Below, piece by piece: positions 1 to 10,446 of a stretch of 33,047 nt of DNA. The notes below the pieces were generated by a model. It saw nothing but the letters and a program-made list of their open reading frames with translations, was not told where the DNA came from and ran no database searches. How positions within the stretch are numbered: the first letter of the stretch is position 1; every line of letters starts with the position of its first letter. Made by a program: the position numbers and the translations under genes. The DNA comes from Phoronis ovalis (taxonomy: Eukaryota > Phoronida > Phoronidae), in assembly GCA_028565635.1 (NCBI GenBank), contig JAOXYB010023069.1:1-33047 (forward strand), in the 5' to 3' direction.

Positions 1-1930
1 AAATAATGTATTTATATTTCTGCACCTGAAACTAATGCATAGGGAACAGGATCAGAACTGAGTGTGAATTTAAGCATTTTGTAGTTAAACATATTCTTAG
101 GACGAAACTAGTCAAGTACTAGCCCTTCATTTAAATTTTTGTAACAATATCACCTCATCTAAATGCGTACAGTACTAATGTAATCCAACAGTTATTTAGA
201 TGGGCCTATTTCTCCTTAGGGCTGTTCCATTTAAAAAATAGTCTCCTCGTATTTGGAATTGAAACACCACACCTAACTGTTCTGCACTGAATTGCAAGAA
301 AACATAATTATAGAAAACTCCAGCAAAATAAAGTTTTGTTAATACATTCAAAAGTAAATAACTGGTGTCTCATTTGTGAATGAATGATGGGGTGCAATAC
401 TGATACTAAATTGATGCATGTGCTCAATGTTTGGAAAACATTAAGTGTGTTTCCTTCTTCATTTAAGTTGATGTCTGACAGTCTATATGTTGTAGCGGAT
501 TGGTCTGGTCGTGAATTTTTAATTATGAAATAAACAAACAGGTAACAGCACTCTGGGGATGGATGTCGATAACATCAAGTTATGAACTTAGCACCCAGTG
601 GTTAGATTTGCTGTAATCTCCACATCATATCGCATAAAAAAAACAATTTCCACATATTGCCATGGCAGATACACTGCACAGTTTACAAGATATCTAGTCA
701 ACTTAATACAGATTGCATTCTAGGCTCGCACAGGTTTTGTATTAGCTTTTTTAACAACCAAATAATCCAGCAGCAAGCGCTGAACGCATGAAACCTTAAG
801 TTAACAAAAAAAAATTAAATATGTAAATTATGAGTATATACTACTGGGTACATGGAGAGTTGATACACAACTTGAAACAAAGTTTACACAGATTACTGGG
901 CATGTGAATAGTTGCCCAGGCCACCACATGACTTCCACAGAGGTAATATAGGCACACATTTAATATCTTAAGTGTTGTACATGACATAATTTAACAAAAA
1001 GCAATCCTGGAAATGCATTACCTACACAAGACCTTGACTTTGTTAGAAATGCTTTTATCTATATTTACTCAATTGCTCACCATCATTTGGCTACGGATAT
1101 GTGAATATGCAAGTCGTGAAGCATCTACTAAATGCATTCAAATGTCTGTGCATTGGCTACGACATGTGGTAAATTAAAGACAAATTGGAAACAGGTAGGA
1201 CTGCTTTGTTTATAGTTTTTAATTAGTATTATCTAAATAGCTTTTTCTGTTTTATTATCTGGGTAAAGGTAAAATAACATGACACAATACATAAATCCAC
1301 TGATTCGCATGTTAGAACATTTTTTGTTGAAACTATAAGATGAGTTAATTTCGGCATTAAACTACCTACCGTATCACTTTTATCCAGTTCACAAGAAAAT
1401 GAAATATTGTGGATTGTTAGAAATACTGCATGGAGTCATCCAATCTATTTGCAAAATGTTATAAAATATCAATCACTGACTTTTTGCATACTGTGTAAAT
1501 GAAAGTGAAACACTGAAAACCATACGAACTTATTAAATATATTCTTCCATAAAGTCAAACTTGTCTCTTCAAGTTATGTAAACGACCAGCTTTGTTGTTC
1601 TGCTGTCTAGTTACGGAAGCATCATATTCATGGATCCCTTTAAGAATATTTGAAGAAGAGTTTGGTGAAGTGTATGGGAGTCAATGATGCAATCTTGACA
1701 TGTTATCTTTCTGAGTGATCTTGGAATCTCGTTGTGCAAAAGCTTTTGTCCTCACGTGATCTAAGTTAAACAAAAGCCTTTAGTTAGTAGAACTAATAAA
1801 AACTGTCACGGTTTGTTCTTTGACAGATTGTCACCTCATTGTCTACTGTTATTAGAATCTGCATATGTAATTAGTTCATAATGACTAGAAGTTGTCGTTG
1901 TAACTTTGGTTTGATATTATGAATGGAGTT
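1..1930. other. Non-coding stretch, no gene seen
   Basis: AT-rich sequence with stops in every frame and no open frame longer than noise. I see no splice-bounded coding exon, RNA gene or clear repeat. It could be intron or untranslated sequence of a gene to the left of the window, but nothing in it shows this. Confidence 0.6.
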
Positions 1931-1935
1931 TCATT

Positions 1936-2280
1936 GCCCGGGGGCAATATGAAAGTGGGTACCCAAGTTCCAATATGGCTTTTCAAAAATGCCCCTAACG
2001 AATTGAAATTCTGCAAAAATATACACCCTTAAGGAATTAAAGTGAGTTTTTTTGAAAAAATACAGCCTTAAGGAAGTGACTTTTGAAAAAAAAACACCCC
2101 TAACGAAGTGTCACATCTTTTCGTGATTTTAGCCAAAAAACAGACCCTAAGCGCGTAACGCACGTTACGAGCAGCGACCATTGTCTTTTGGCGACCATTA
2201 TTTTGCATTTTTTAAAATTTAGTGTACTATTTTGTTTTAAGGCCTTTTTTGTACCTTGGGGGGTATCCCCTACCCCCCTC
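1936..2280. repeat. Degenerate short-unit repeat element with GC-rich ends
   Basis: The element opens with GCCCGGGGGCAATATG and closes near a G/C-rich stretch around 2258-2280. Between 1992 and about 2155 lie four to five decayed units of 32-47 bp, each starting with a version of CCCCTAACGAA or CCCTTAAGGAA and ending in an A-run plus CA. The GC-rich edge resembles those of the elements at 5647, 20971 and 32926, so it is probably an old non-autonomous transposon copy. Its exact ends are uncertain. The two short open frames across it, one on each strand, are not believable genes. Confidence 0.5.
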
Positions 2281-2297
2281 ATATATATATATATATA
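2281..2297. repeat. (AT)n microsatellite
   Basis: Seventeen bases of uninterrupted alternating A and T follow directly on the GC-rich end of the preceding repeat element. Confidence 0.9.
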
Positions 2298-2299
2298 CT

Positions 2300-3488
2300 C
2301 TGACGCCGACCTCAGTGGAGGACATCCTCTGAAAAAAATCCCTTTAACGTATGGTATAAAGCGGCTGATAATAACATTGGTCACAAATATGGTTTATAAC
2401 AATGCCTAATGCTCACATAGTAGTGTGAGTTTTTAAACTGAAATGCCCCGGTGTAAAGGTGATTAATGTTCGCGTGACGGGGATATAAATGTTCGATCAG
2501 ACTATTTTTCCACAGTAGCCAATCCCGGGTAGCCAATGTCCGATGGACATTTTATTGCCCGGTCTTCTATCCTTTAAAACTGCTTAAAGTGTATTATATT
2601 AGTCCCGGTTTAAGTAGACCCGGTGACTACATAATTATATTAACTGAACAATTCGTTTATGTTTACACAATAACTATCGAACTATGATTACTCATAAGCT
2701 AATCGGATGCCCCGCGTAGTGTTGTCTCAGGATTGGCCCTTTACAAATGAAACACAATAACAAACAAAAAGAAATTACTTTGCTGGGACAAAACTTCTAT
2801 TGTGACATATTTTCTTGCATAGCTTTTATATAAAACCGTATTATAACTGAATTATTTACACAAGAGAAAATATGTTAGCGTTAACTACTAATATCAATAA
2901 TGTTCAAAAGTGTCTAAGCCCAGGAGAGTCACTTCAAGAAATATCATTCGGGGGTAGCAGCCAAACCTTTCCGTACAAAAAAATTAAAATACCACGGCTT
3001 CTGCGATGTTATAAGAAGTATTTGGATAATAGATGAAATAGGTTGGGAGGCCCTAAATGCTAAGTACAAAGTTTATTCAGACATGACATTTTGATTCATT
3101 AAAAATGTATGTACTAGTATTAGTTTTGGTGTTGACGAAATGTAGCCGAGTTTAGACTCTTTGTTAACTAAAATCTTCCTTTAATCACTGTATCTAGCTC
3201 AGTGACTTCTGTCCTGAACAAAAAATTAACCGGATGTCTATTAAAAACGACCGTGAAAATGCTTTCACTGAATATAGGATAGCCCAAAGGCAATAATTAA
3301 TTAAAAGTTCAGACCACTTTGACCGCATTTTTTATTTCAAGTTTATTTCATTTTATTATAAAAAAACATTTCACTTAACAACGTAAAATAATCCCGGGGA
3401 AATAATAGCGTGATTAATGAACCTGATCAGAGGTCAGATTTAGTACTAAACAATCAAAATAGAAAATAATGCGACCTACAAACTTAAA
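2300..3488. other. Non-coding stretch, probable upstream region of the TPR gene
   Basis: No coding exon can be supported. The stretch is AT-rich with frequent stops. It leads into the likely leader exon of the TPR gene. Confidence 0.55.
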
Positions 3489-3606
3489 AATAAAATACTT
3501 CTATATCATTACAAGGAAATAACACGTTCGCAATCATACAGCTTTTCTACAAACACGTTTATAAATGTGTATCTCTTAGTCAATACAAAAAAGCTACTGA
3601 GTTAAG

Positions 3607-3820
3607 GTGAGTACTCATCAAAACAATACCTATATATGTGCGTACAATGTACAAGACACAAGACAGTATATATATATAAGCTACGTTTCCAATTGTCAAT
3701 ATGTATCGTAATAAATGCATGTTTATTTTCAAATGTTAAAGTTTAATTTTGAGTTAAGTTATGTTGACAGTGTATTCAGTTGTATCTTTAAACATTTCAA
3801 GTACGTAATGTTTATTTCAG
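3607..3820 (+). other. Probable 5' intron of the TPR gene
   Basis: A strong donor (AAG/GTGAGT, GT at 3607-3608) is matched by a good acceptor (TTTATTTCAG ending at 3820), 22 bases before the start codon of the TPR gene. This gives a 214-base intron. The preceding exon is open in the matching frame from about 3489 to 3606 but contains no ATG in that frame, so it is most simply untranslated leader. Confidence 0.55.
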
Positions 3821-3842
3821 ACTTTACTTAACATATGATGCT

Positions 3843-5369
3843 ATGGATAATAGTGGTCAATGTACGTTAGAATTCTGTCTAAATGCATTAATTATGAGAA
3901 AACAAGAACATGGCGATGCTGATCATCCTGATATAGCCGCCTCACTTGACACCATAGCGGGGGCATATCGTCGAAAGAGCGACTTTGACAATGCATTGAA
4001 ATACTATAAGGAGGCATTAGAAATAAATAAACGTATTCATGGAGACGCTGGTTATCAGATTTCTGGCATTGAATCCCGTTCTGATGTTGCTAAATCATTA
4101 AACAGCATAGCTAAAGTATATAAACAGATGGGTGATAAACATAAGGCATTGGAGTATTACCTAAAGACGTTACAGATTCGCGGAGACGAAGCTGGCCCTT
4201 CAATGGTAACTTTAATAAACAACATCGCTGAGTTATGCAAAGAAACCGGTGATAGGAATCAGGCACAAAAGCTGTATCTTGAAGCGCTAAAGATGAATAA
4301 ACAGATTCATGGATTTGGTGATCATGCTGATGTCGCGAAATCGTTTAATAACCTAGCACTGGTATATTGCGAAACGGGCGATTATAGTAATGCACTGAAA
4401 TACCGAACAAATGCGTTACAGATGAACAAACGGATTCATGGAAGTGTTGCCCATCCTGATGTGGCAAGGTCATTTAACGACATAGCTGAGGTTTACAGAC
4501 AAGTGGGTGATAATATGAAAGCACTGGAATACCATCATCAAGCAATACAGATTTCCAAACAAATTCAAGGAGATGTCGACCATTCTGATGTAATAAGGTC
4601 ATTAAATAATATTGCACTGTTATATAAAGACATGGGTTATCATTCCAAAGCACTGCAATATGAAGAAAATGCCTTACAGATGATCATCCGTGAAGATGGC
4701 GCCAATCCTGAAGCCGCAAGATTGTTAAACAATATTGCTTTGGCATCCTACAAAAAGGGCGATTATCATACTGCCATGAAACACCAAAACGAAGCATTAA
4801 AAATGCAAAAGAAAATCCACAGTTGTAACGCTCATACGGATGTTGCCGATGCTTTAACCAAAACAGCAGTGACATACGTTAAAATAGGGGATATTAAGAG
4901 TGCAGTGTCATATCAGCTAGAAGCATTACAGATGTATAAAGATATTCATTTTGATGTTGCTCATCATGACGTGGCAACATCATTATACAACACCGGTGAA
5001 GTATTTAAACGAATGGGTCACTATCCCAATGCATTGAAATATCATATGCAAGCATTGCAAATGTTCAAACATATCCATGGTGATGCTGCTCGGCATCCTC
5101 GTTTAGTTACATCGCTGTACACCATAGCTCAATTAAACAAGGAACTGGGAGATTATAATAATGCACTAAAATATCACCTAGAAGCGTTACAGATGAACAA
5201 GCAAATCCATGGAAATGTTATTCACCGTGAAATAGCCAGGTCATTAAATGACCTCGCTGAGGTGTATCATGTATTGGGCGACAGTCAAAATGCATTAATT
5301 TGCCAGGAAGAAGCGTCAGAAATGGACAAAGAGATTAATGGTGTTTTTCATACCTGCCTGATTCTATAA
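3843..5369 (+). CDS. TPR-repeat protein, kinesin-light-chain/nephrocystin-3 type
   Basis: A 508-residue protein made almost wholly of tetratricopeptide repeats. I count eleven complete units of about 42-44 residues, starting near residue 34, each of the form S-L-N-x-I-A-x-V-Y-x-x-x-G-D-x-x-x-A-L-x-Y-x-x-x-A-L-x-M-x-K-x-I-H-G. They are preceded by a half unit at residues 1-33. The 42-residue spacing and the IHGD-H-D-VA linker are typical of TPR_10/TPR_12 arrays. Such arrays are protein-binding solenoids, and no enzyme domain, signal peptide or membrane segment is seen. The first complete unit has an eight-residue linker insertion. ATG 3843 has a good context (G at -3, G at +4), but two out-of-frame ATGs lie 5 and 8 bases upstream. 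The frame is open back to the acceptor at 3820, and weak repeat similarity continues across the Met, so an upstream coding exon remains possible. Partner and function are unknown. Confidence 0.88.
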   Translation: MDNSGQCTLEFCLNALIMRKQEHGDADHPDIAASLDTIAGAYRRKSDFDNALKYYKEALEINKRIHGDAGYQISGIESRSDVAKSLNSIAKVYKQMGDKHKALEYYLKTLQIRGDEAGPSMVTLINNIAELCKETGDRNQAQKLYLEALKMNKQIHGFGDHADVAKSFNNLALVYCETGDYSNALKYRTNALQMNKRIHGSVAHPDVARSFNDIAEVYRQVGDNMKALEYHHQAIQISKQIQGDVDHSDVIRSLNNIALLYKDMGYHSKALQYEENALQMIIREDGANPEAARLLNNIALASYKKGDYHTAMKHQNEALKMQKKIHSCNAHTDVADALTKTAVTYVKIGDIKSAVSYQLEALQMYKDIHFDVAHHDVATSLYNTGEVFKRMGHYPNALKYHMQALQMFKHIHGDAARHPRLVTSLYTIAQLNKELGDYNNALKYHLEALQMNKQIHGNVIHREIARSLNDLAEVYHVLGDSQNALICQEEASEMDKEINGVFHTCLIL

Positions 5370-5575
5370 AGCGATAAATGTAATGATGAAAAATGAATTA
5401 GACAGTGAGCATCATGATTCTTTCGGTTCTTTGAACCATCATCGAAAATGAGAGGGCACATTCATGTCTTATGCCTGAACCAAGTACATTGTAAAAAAAG
5501 TCATAATTCATATTAATTATAAAATGGAGGCTTACTCTATATGTTGTATTTAAAACAACTGATTTAACGGTGTAA

Positions 5576-5581
5576 AATAAA
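5576..5581 (+). terminator. Polyadenylation signal of the TPR gene
   Basis: AATAAA lies about 207 bases after the TPR stop codon and is the first canonical signal downstream. Confidence 0.5.
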
Positions 5582-5646
5582 AAGCAGACCTGTCATGTTA
5601 CGTCGAGCTCATATATTCTTATTATGAAGTATGCTCTGCTGGATAT

Positions 5647-6087
5647 TCCTGGGGGGTACATAACAAATAATTAGTATAGGGTGCGCAGGGAGGAATGTGG
5701 TCCATACGTTACTGTTCCGTATCTCCACTTTACTAATGAATGAATTTATTCAGACTGGAAGGTATGTAGCCAGGACGGTTGAGAATAGTTTAGCCCAGGA
5801 TATAATGTCCATCTTTTTAAATGGGATCTGCCATCCAAACTCAGAACATCCGCACATTTTAGGGAGTTTGCTCCTCATATTAATAAACCCATTTCTTGGG
5901 TAATCACTCGAAAAAGTGACCAATTTCTAGGGTTAGCGCAAACAAAAGAAGCCAAATTTCGGATTTTTGTTATAAAATTAAACCTTTTTACGGACATTTC
6001 TAGTGAAAAGTGAATCAATTTTTAGGAATTTCTTGCTAAAAAGTGATCCATTTTATCTATGTTCGTCTGCATGTAAGTGCCCCAGGA
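5647..6087. mobile_element. Small foldback/MITE-like element (441 bp)
   Basis: The left edge TCCTGGGGGGTACAT is an imperfect inverted copy of the right edge ATGTAAGTGCCCCAGGA. The interior holds no credible coding frame; a 68-residue frame starting at 5697 is chance. Size and GC-rich ends match the element at 20971-21433. No target-site duplication is evident, so the ends may be off by a few bases. Confidence 0.5.
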
Positions 6088-6279
6088 GCCTAGCCAAGCA
6101 TTAATCACATGTACGATAGTGACGATAATGATGATTTATTTTAAACACTTTTTAGTGCAAAACGGTTATGCCATACTCCAGCAGTAAAGTGATTTGTTTA
6201 ATCTCTTCTTCTAGTATGAAACACAGATTTTTCAATTACAAAACAAGAATAATTTTGCTCAGTTCAACGTTAAATAATT

Positions 6280-6473
6280 GTTAATCTTGATCCATTTCAA
6301 AATAATTTAAAAAAAACAAAATAACTTCATAATTTAGATGAAACACGTGAACATTGGAGATTCGATCACAATTCTGGGTTAGAAGCGGGTTATACGTGTG
6401 ACAATTGTCACAACTTTGATTTGTCCTTGTTATTATTATTTTTTTTTAACATCTAAAACACGCTAATCAAGTC
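6280..6473. repeat. Upstream copy of a duplicated SDR promoter-proximal segment
   Basis: Three blocks recur in the same order at 7147-7294, just before SDR gene 1. They are a TTGATCCATTTCAAAATA-like block, a GTGAACATTGGAGATT-like block, and an ACACGCTAATCAAGTC-like block. The two copies are about 0.85 kb apart. The shared order suggests a direct duplication of a 5' flanking segment, perhaps the remnant of a further SDR copy whose coding part was lost. Confidence 0.5.
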
Positions 6474-6479
6474 ACGTCA

Positions 6480-7146
6480 CCCTCGTCACTGCATGTTTAA
6501 ATACAAATTCATGGAAAATCCGCATTACATTTTTTTCACACAATGTAGATGGTGTAACACAGGTGGTCTAAAACTGTAACGTTCAACCTTTGTAATAATG
6601 GTATTTTCAAACTATTGTGTAAACTGCCTGAAATTTAATTAGCGTTTATTGACACCCTATAAAAAGCATTAGGTACCTCACACAGTAAGTCAAGATCCGT
6701 GCTATATGTAATTATATACTCCAATAATTTGTTATATAATCAATTTAGTTTTTTAGCAAATAAAGAAATCCCTTTTAAACATTAATTAATAATTCCAAGA
6801 TTATTCACGGTATTTACAATTTGGCCATAACAAATAATGGAAGTATCGTTTACTTCTTAAAAACGTAGTTAGCTCGAATTCAGTTCTTTATGATTTGAGG
6901 TGATTATAGAACGTTAATTAAATTTCATGCGTTGCACACACGAGTCTAAAAATAATACCACCATGGCATACCATAAAGTTTCCGAAAATATTTAGTTTGT
7001 TTAAAAAAAACTAAATGTGAATTTTTCCCGAATTCTTATATAAACAATAACGAGGGTCTAGCTTAGCCTCAGTCCGTATGAAACCATCTGTTAGTGTCCG
7101 TGCCTTCTGTAATGTTTGGGCTTAACCATATAGTCAATAAAAAACT
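6480..7146. other. Non-coding spacer between the duplicated upstream blocks
   Basis: AT-rich with no coding frame or RNA gene that I can support. No SDR exon sequence was found here, although the flanking blocks look like SDR upstream DNA. Confidence 0.5.
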
Positions 7147-7294
7147 GTTAAGCTTGATTCATTTCAAAATAGTTTAAACTGTTATAAGTGAACACTGGAG
7201 ATTTGAGTTTTATTCGCGAGTGAATGATGAACGAACGATTGCTGTCGCAACTGTAATTTGTCACTGTTTGTATCTAAATCACGCTAATCGAGTC
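7147..7294. repeat. Proximal copy of the duplicated upstream segment, candidate SDR1 promoter region
   Basis: Second copy of the block series at 6280-6473. It ends about 90 bases before the ATG of SDR gene 1, so it probably includes promoter or leader sequence. I cannot point to a specific factor site. Confidence 0.5.
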
Positions 7295-7382
7295 TTATCG
7301 GACTTGATTGCTTTATCTCTCTTAAACTGACCCAGACAGCAAAACTGGAAATTAAAGCAACTGCAGTTATATTTATGCTGCT

Positions 7383-9454
7383 ATGGCTGAATTAAATCCT
7401 GACAATTATAAGGAATTTTTCCCTCAACCTCCATTGGATTCTGCTCATACCTGTAACCGATTTCATGGAAAGGTTGCTATCGTCACTGGAGGAGCATCAG
7501 GGATTGGTCGTGCAACTGTGGAGAGATTCAGGTATTACACGAAGCTCTTTATAATATATATCTGTCACATCTCAATATAAACCTGGATAGAGTACGTACT
7601 GACAAATGAAAACATTTCGTTGCGTTTAGGCTGCAAGCACTATAGTACTGTCCGCTCCGTAGCAGTTACAAGTACTTAACTATTAGTTTTCGAGTATGAA
7701 TTATTAATAATAAATCGTAAATATTGTTTAAATATAAGATTAGATGTGCACAGATTTATAATCACCCATTTGGTATCATAAACACAGTACTGTCTGTGTT
7801 CGCAAGTAGTAAATTAAATTTGTTCCTGTATATTTTTAGTAACGATGGTGCTGCAGTTGCCATATTTGACATCGATGAGACTCTTGGTGTTCATCTTGAG
7901 AATGAGTTAATATCTCAAGGAAAGAAGGCCACGTTTTACAAAGTGGATGTGTCTAACAAGGAGGAATGCATAGCAGCTGTAAAAAAGATAGCAGACGCCA
8001 ATGGAGAAATGGTAAACTTCTTAGCGAACGTTGCAGCACATTTTTGTATGAAACCAGGTACGCCGATGCCGCAACTGTAGTGTAATCTTTTGTATAGTGT
8101 TCAATAATATTTGAATGTGGTACGTTTATAAGGTTGTAAATTAAGAATTTAACGTGATGTATGTAGCTTTACGTAGAATATATCATCCTAATAAATTAAT
8201 CTTTTTGGATGTTATCTTTAGGTTTAGAGTTAACAGAAGAAGACTGGAATAAAAGTATGGCTATAAATGTTGTGGGATATTCTAACATGGTTCAAGCATG
8301 CTACCCTTATATGAAGAAAGGTACATCGTAAACATGTCTTTTTCACTGCAATTTGATGTTTGGAAGTGAATAAGACAATAATAATACATGTACACTAAAC
8401 GTACTTAGAGCAGTAACTCTTTATAAGTTCAAACCCGCTGAGAGAAAAGAAATATATTAAAACATCATTTCTTCATTGGATCCGTCATGGAACAGAACAC
8501 TCGCCATGGAGACTAAATTATCAAGGACACAGATAAATGAGAAAACCGTTTATTTTAAATGCAAACTTTGCATGTCTTTCTTTGCTACTCGTTGGTATCT
8601 AAATAAGAATTCATGTATCAGTTAAAAAACTTGTTCATCTTTCAGAAGAGTACCCGTATCGCTTAAAAGACAGATACTTTTAGTTTATATATATGTACAA
8701 TCTTGGCTTTTCTTATTACAATTTACGATGTCGGAAACGTTTTCTGTTTGACACATACTACCGGACACTTGTCATTACAGATGGGAAGAATTGCGCCATT
8801 GTCAACATAAGTAGTCTTTGTGCACATATTGTTGACCCGAAAGTTTCCTGGGTGTATCCTTCCACCAAAGGGGCAGCTCTAATACTAACCAAGTGTATGG
8901 CACTGGATTTATCAGAAGCTGATATCAGGGTTAACTCAGTCAGTCCAGGACCAGTATGGACACCTGCAGTACGTTCGTATTTCCGCGTTATTGTTGCTGT
9001 GAGCTGTACTCAATATATTAAAACTGGCTATTTAATCTTTAGGTATTATTTAAAAATCCGATTTCACACGAATATCGGTAAACAGAACGTAGTATAAATT
9101 TTAGATCATGTAAAAAGAACGTCAAAGAAACATTCCAAAGATGACGAACATTACTGCTTGTTCTTAGCGCTTTACGTAGTGATAAAAAAGATTCTACATT
9201 TTGTCTAATTTTATTCTTTGCAGTTGTGGAAGACTTGTGGGGACCGCCTAAAGGTAGAGAATGTTGTGTTCAAAAATTGTACTCTGACGAGGAAGTTGGT
9301 GGACTCTTCTGGTATAGCTGCTGCTATAACGTTTCTATGTAGCAAGGATGCCAGCTATATTGATGGTGCAGATTTACCGGTTGACAGTGGATATTTAGCA
9401 ATGGGACCCGAAGGAATGGGAGCACAATCTTCCTTTGCCGGAACTAGTTCTTAA
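7383..9454 (+). CDS. SDR gene 1: short-chain dehydrogenase/reductase, five exons
   Basis: Exons 7383-7531, 7840-8057, 8222-8320, 8781-8968 and 9224-9454 join into 294 residues, with intron phases 2, 1, 1, 0. It is a classical SDR, a cytosolic NAD(P)(H)-dependent oxidoreductase of unknown substrate. The cofactor motif TGGASGIG is at residues 35-42. The acidic D60 after beta-2 favours NAD(H). N113-V-A-A stands where most family members have NNAG. The catalytic residues would be N138, S167, Y181 and K185 (YPSTK). The conserved SVSPGPVWTP follows, and the C-terminal half ends with DLPVDSGYLAMGPEG. An out-of-frame ATG seven bases upstream opens a six-codon uORF overlapping the start. Paralogous with SDR gene 3 at 14554 and the dead copy at 10447. 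Family certain; reaction (steroid, retinoid, short-chain alcohol or other) cannot be told. Confidence 0.9.
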
Positions 9455-9465
9455 TAATATCAAAA

Positions 9466-9471
9466 AATAAA
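9466..9471 (+). terminator. Polyadenylation signal of SDR gene 1
   Basis: AATAAA lies 12 bases after the SDR1 stop codon, and a second copy is at 9492-9497. Both are close enough to serve a short 3' UTR. Confidence 0.6.
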
Positions 9472-9639
9472 CTGTACTTGTATTATTCTAAAATAAACTT
9501 CGTGATGCACAATTAATAAATCATCTGATAAGTACGATGCAATTGCAAGTTAATGCGAATACAGACAGATAAAGAAATTTACCCGAGTAATCATCATATA
9601 AAAGAGAAAACCCGAAATATGCATATTAACATGCATGTA

Positions 9640-10338
9640 CAGGATAACACGAAAGTAATAGGACACCGTTTGAGTTGCTCTCAAATATGTGATTTTTTTG
9701 CAAAAAATGTTATATACCACAAGAAACAATAATCAAATTTGAATAAATAAATTAATTTCATCTCATTGGTATTGTCTTTATTAGCCACTAGAAAAGCCAC
9801 TATGTCGAGAAGTACTATGTTAAATTGATTTATAACAAATATCATGTTGCCGTTTCTGAATATTCACTATCTTTACCTTGCAATATTTCCTAGATTGTGA
9901 AAACTGTAATTTTTTCAAAGTGCTTTTCTCGAAACTTGTTACAACAAAGTATTATTGCTTTTATTATACTTACAAATTAGTTCTAAACTGCTTTCAATCG
10001 GGTGTTGGATAATATCTGTTCGGCTTGCATAGCAGTTTTATTTTCTTGGGCTCTACCAACGAGCATAATAGTTCACAGTCTTGCACTACAGAGTAGAGTT
10101 TGTTATACTGACTGTCCCACGAAATTAGTGCACGTTTTGATGTAAAAAACCTGTGTCTGTGATTTTGGTGTTGCGATTTCTATTTGAACTAATTAAAAAG
10201 AAAGACAATTTAAGGGCAAAACTGCACATTCACACGTGCGTGTCAAATAAATGCCAATATCTCGGTGGAACATTTCAGTTCGTTACTTTTAAAGTGTTGA
10301 TACATCAAAGTGTGTCCTATTACTTTCGTGCCACACTG
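9640..10338. mobile_element. Tc1/mariner-like non-autonomous element(s)
   Basis: A 19-base perfect inverted repeat, CACGAAAGTAATAGGACAC at 9648-9666, has its reverse complement at 10312-10330. The similarity extends outward to CAGG at the left and CAGTG at the right. Both ends abut a TA dinucleotide (9638-9639 and 10339-10340), as expected for Tc1/mariner target sites. A third, weaker forward terminus starts at about 10108 after another TA (CTGACTGTCCCACGAAA), so an inner 231-bp MITE may be nested in or sharing the right end. The interior has no transposase frame. It lies between SDR gene 1 and the dead SDR copy. Confidence 0.65.
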
Positions 10339-10446
10339 TATAAGGTACATATATGTATATAACCCTTTGATTTACGCCAGGCTACTAAACACTGAGATAT
10401 AACATTTAGTTTGACGTTCGTTATGATGATAATACTGATATTTTAA

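Noticed and set aside
2100-2409. Overlapping open frames of 94 and 73 residues on opposite strands
   Set aside because: Both run through the degenerate repeat and the (AT)n tract, and the protein sequences are low-complexity.
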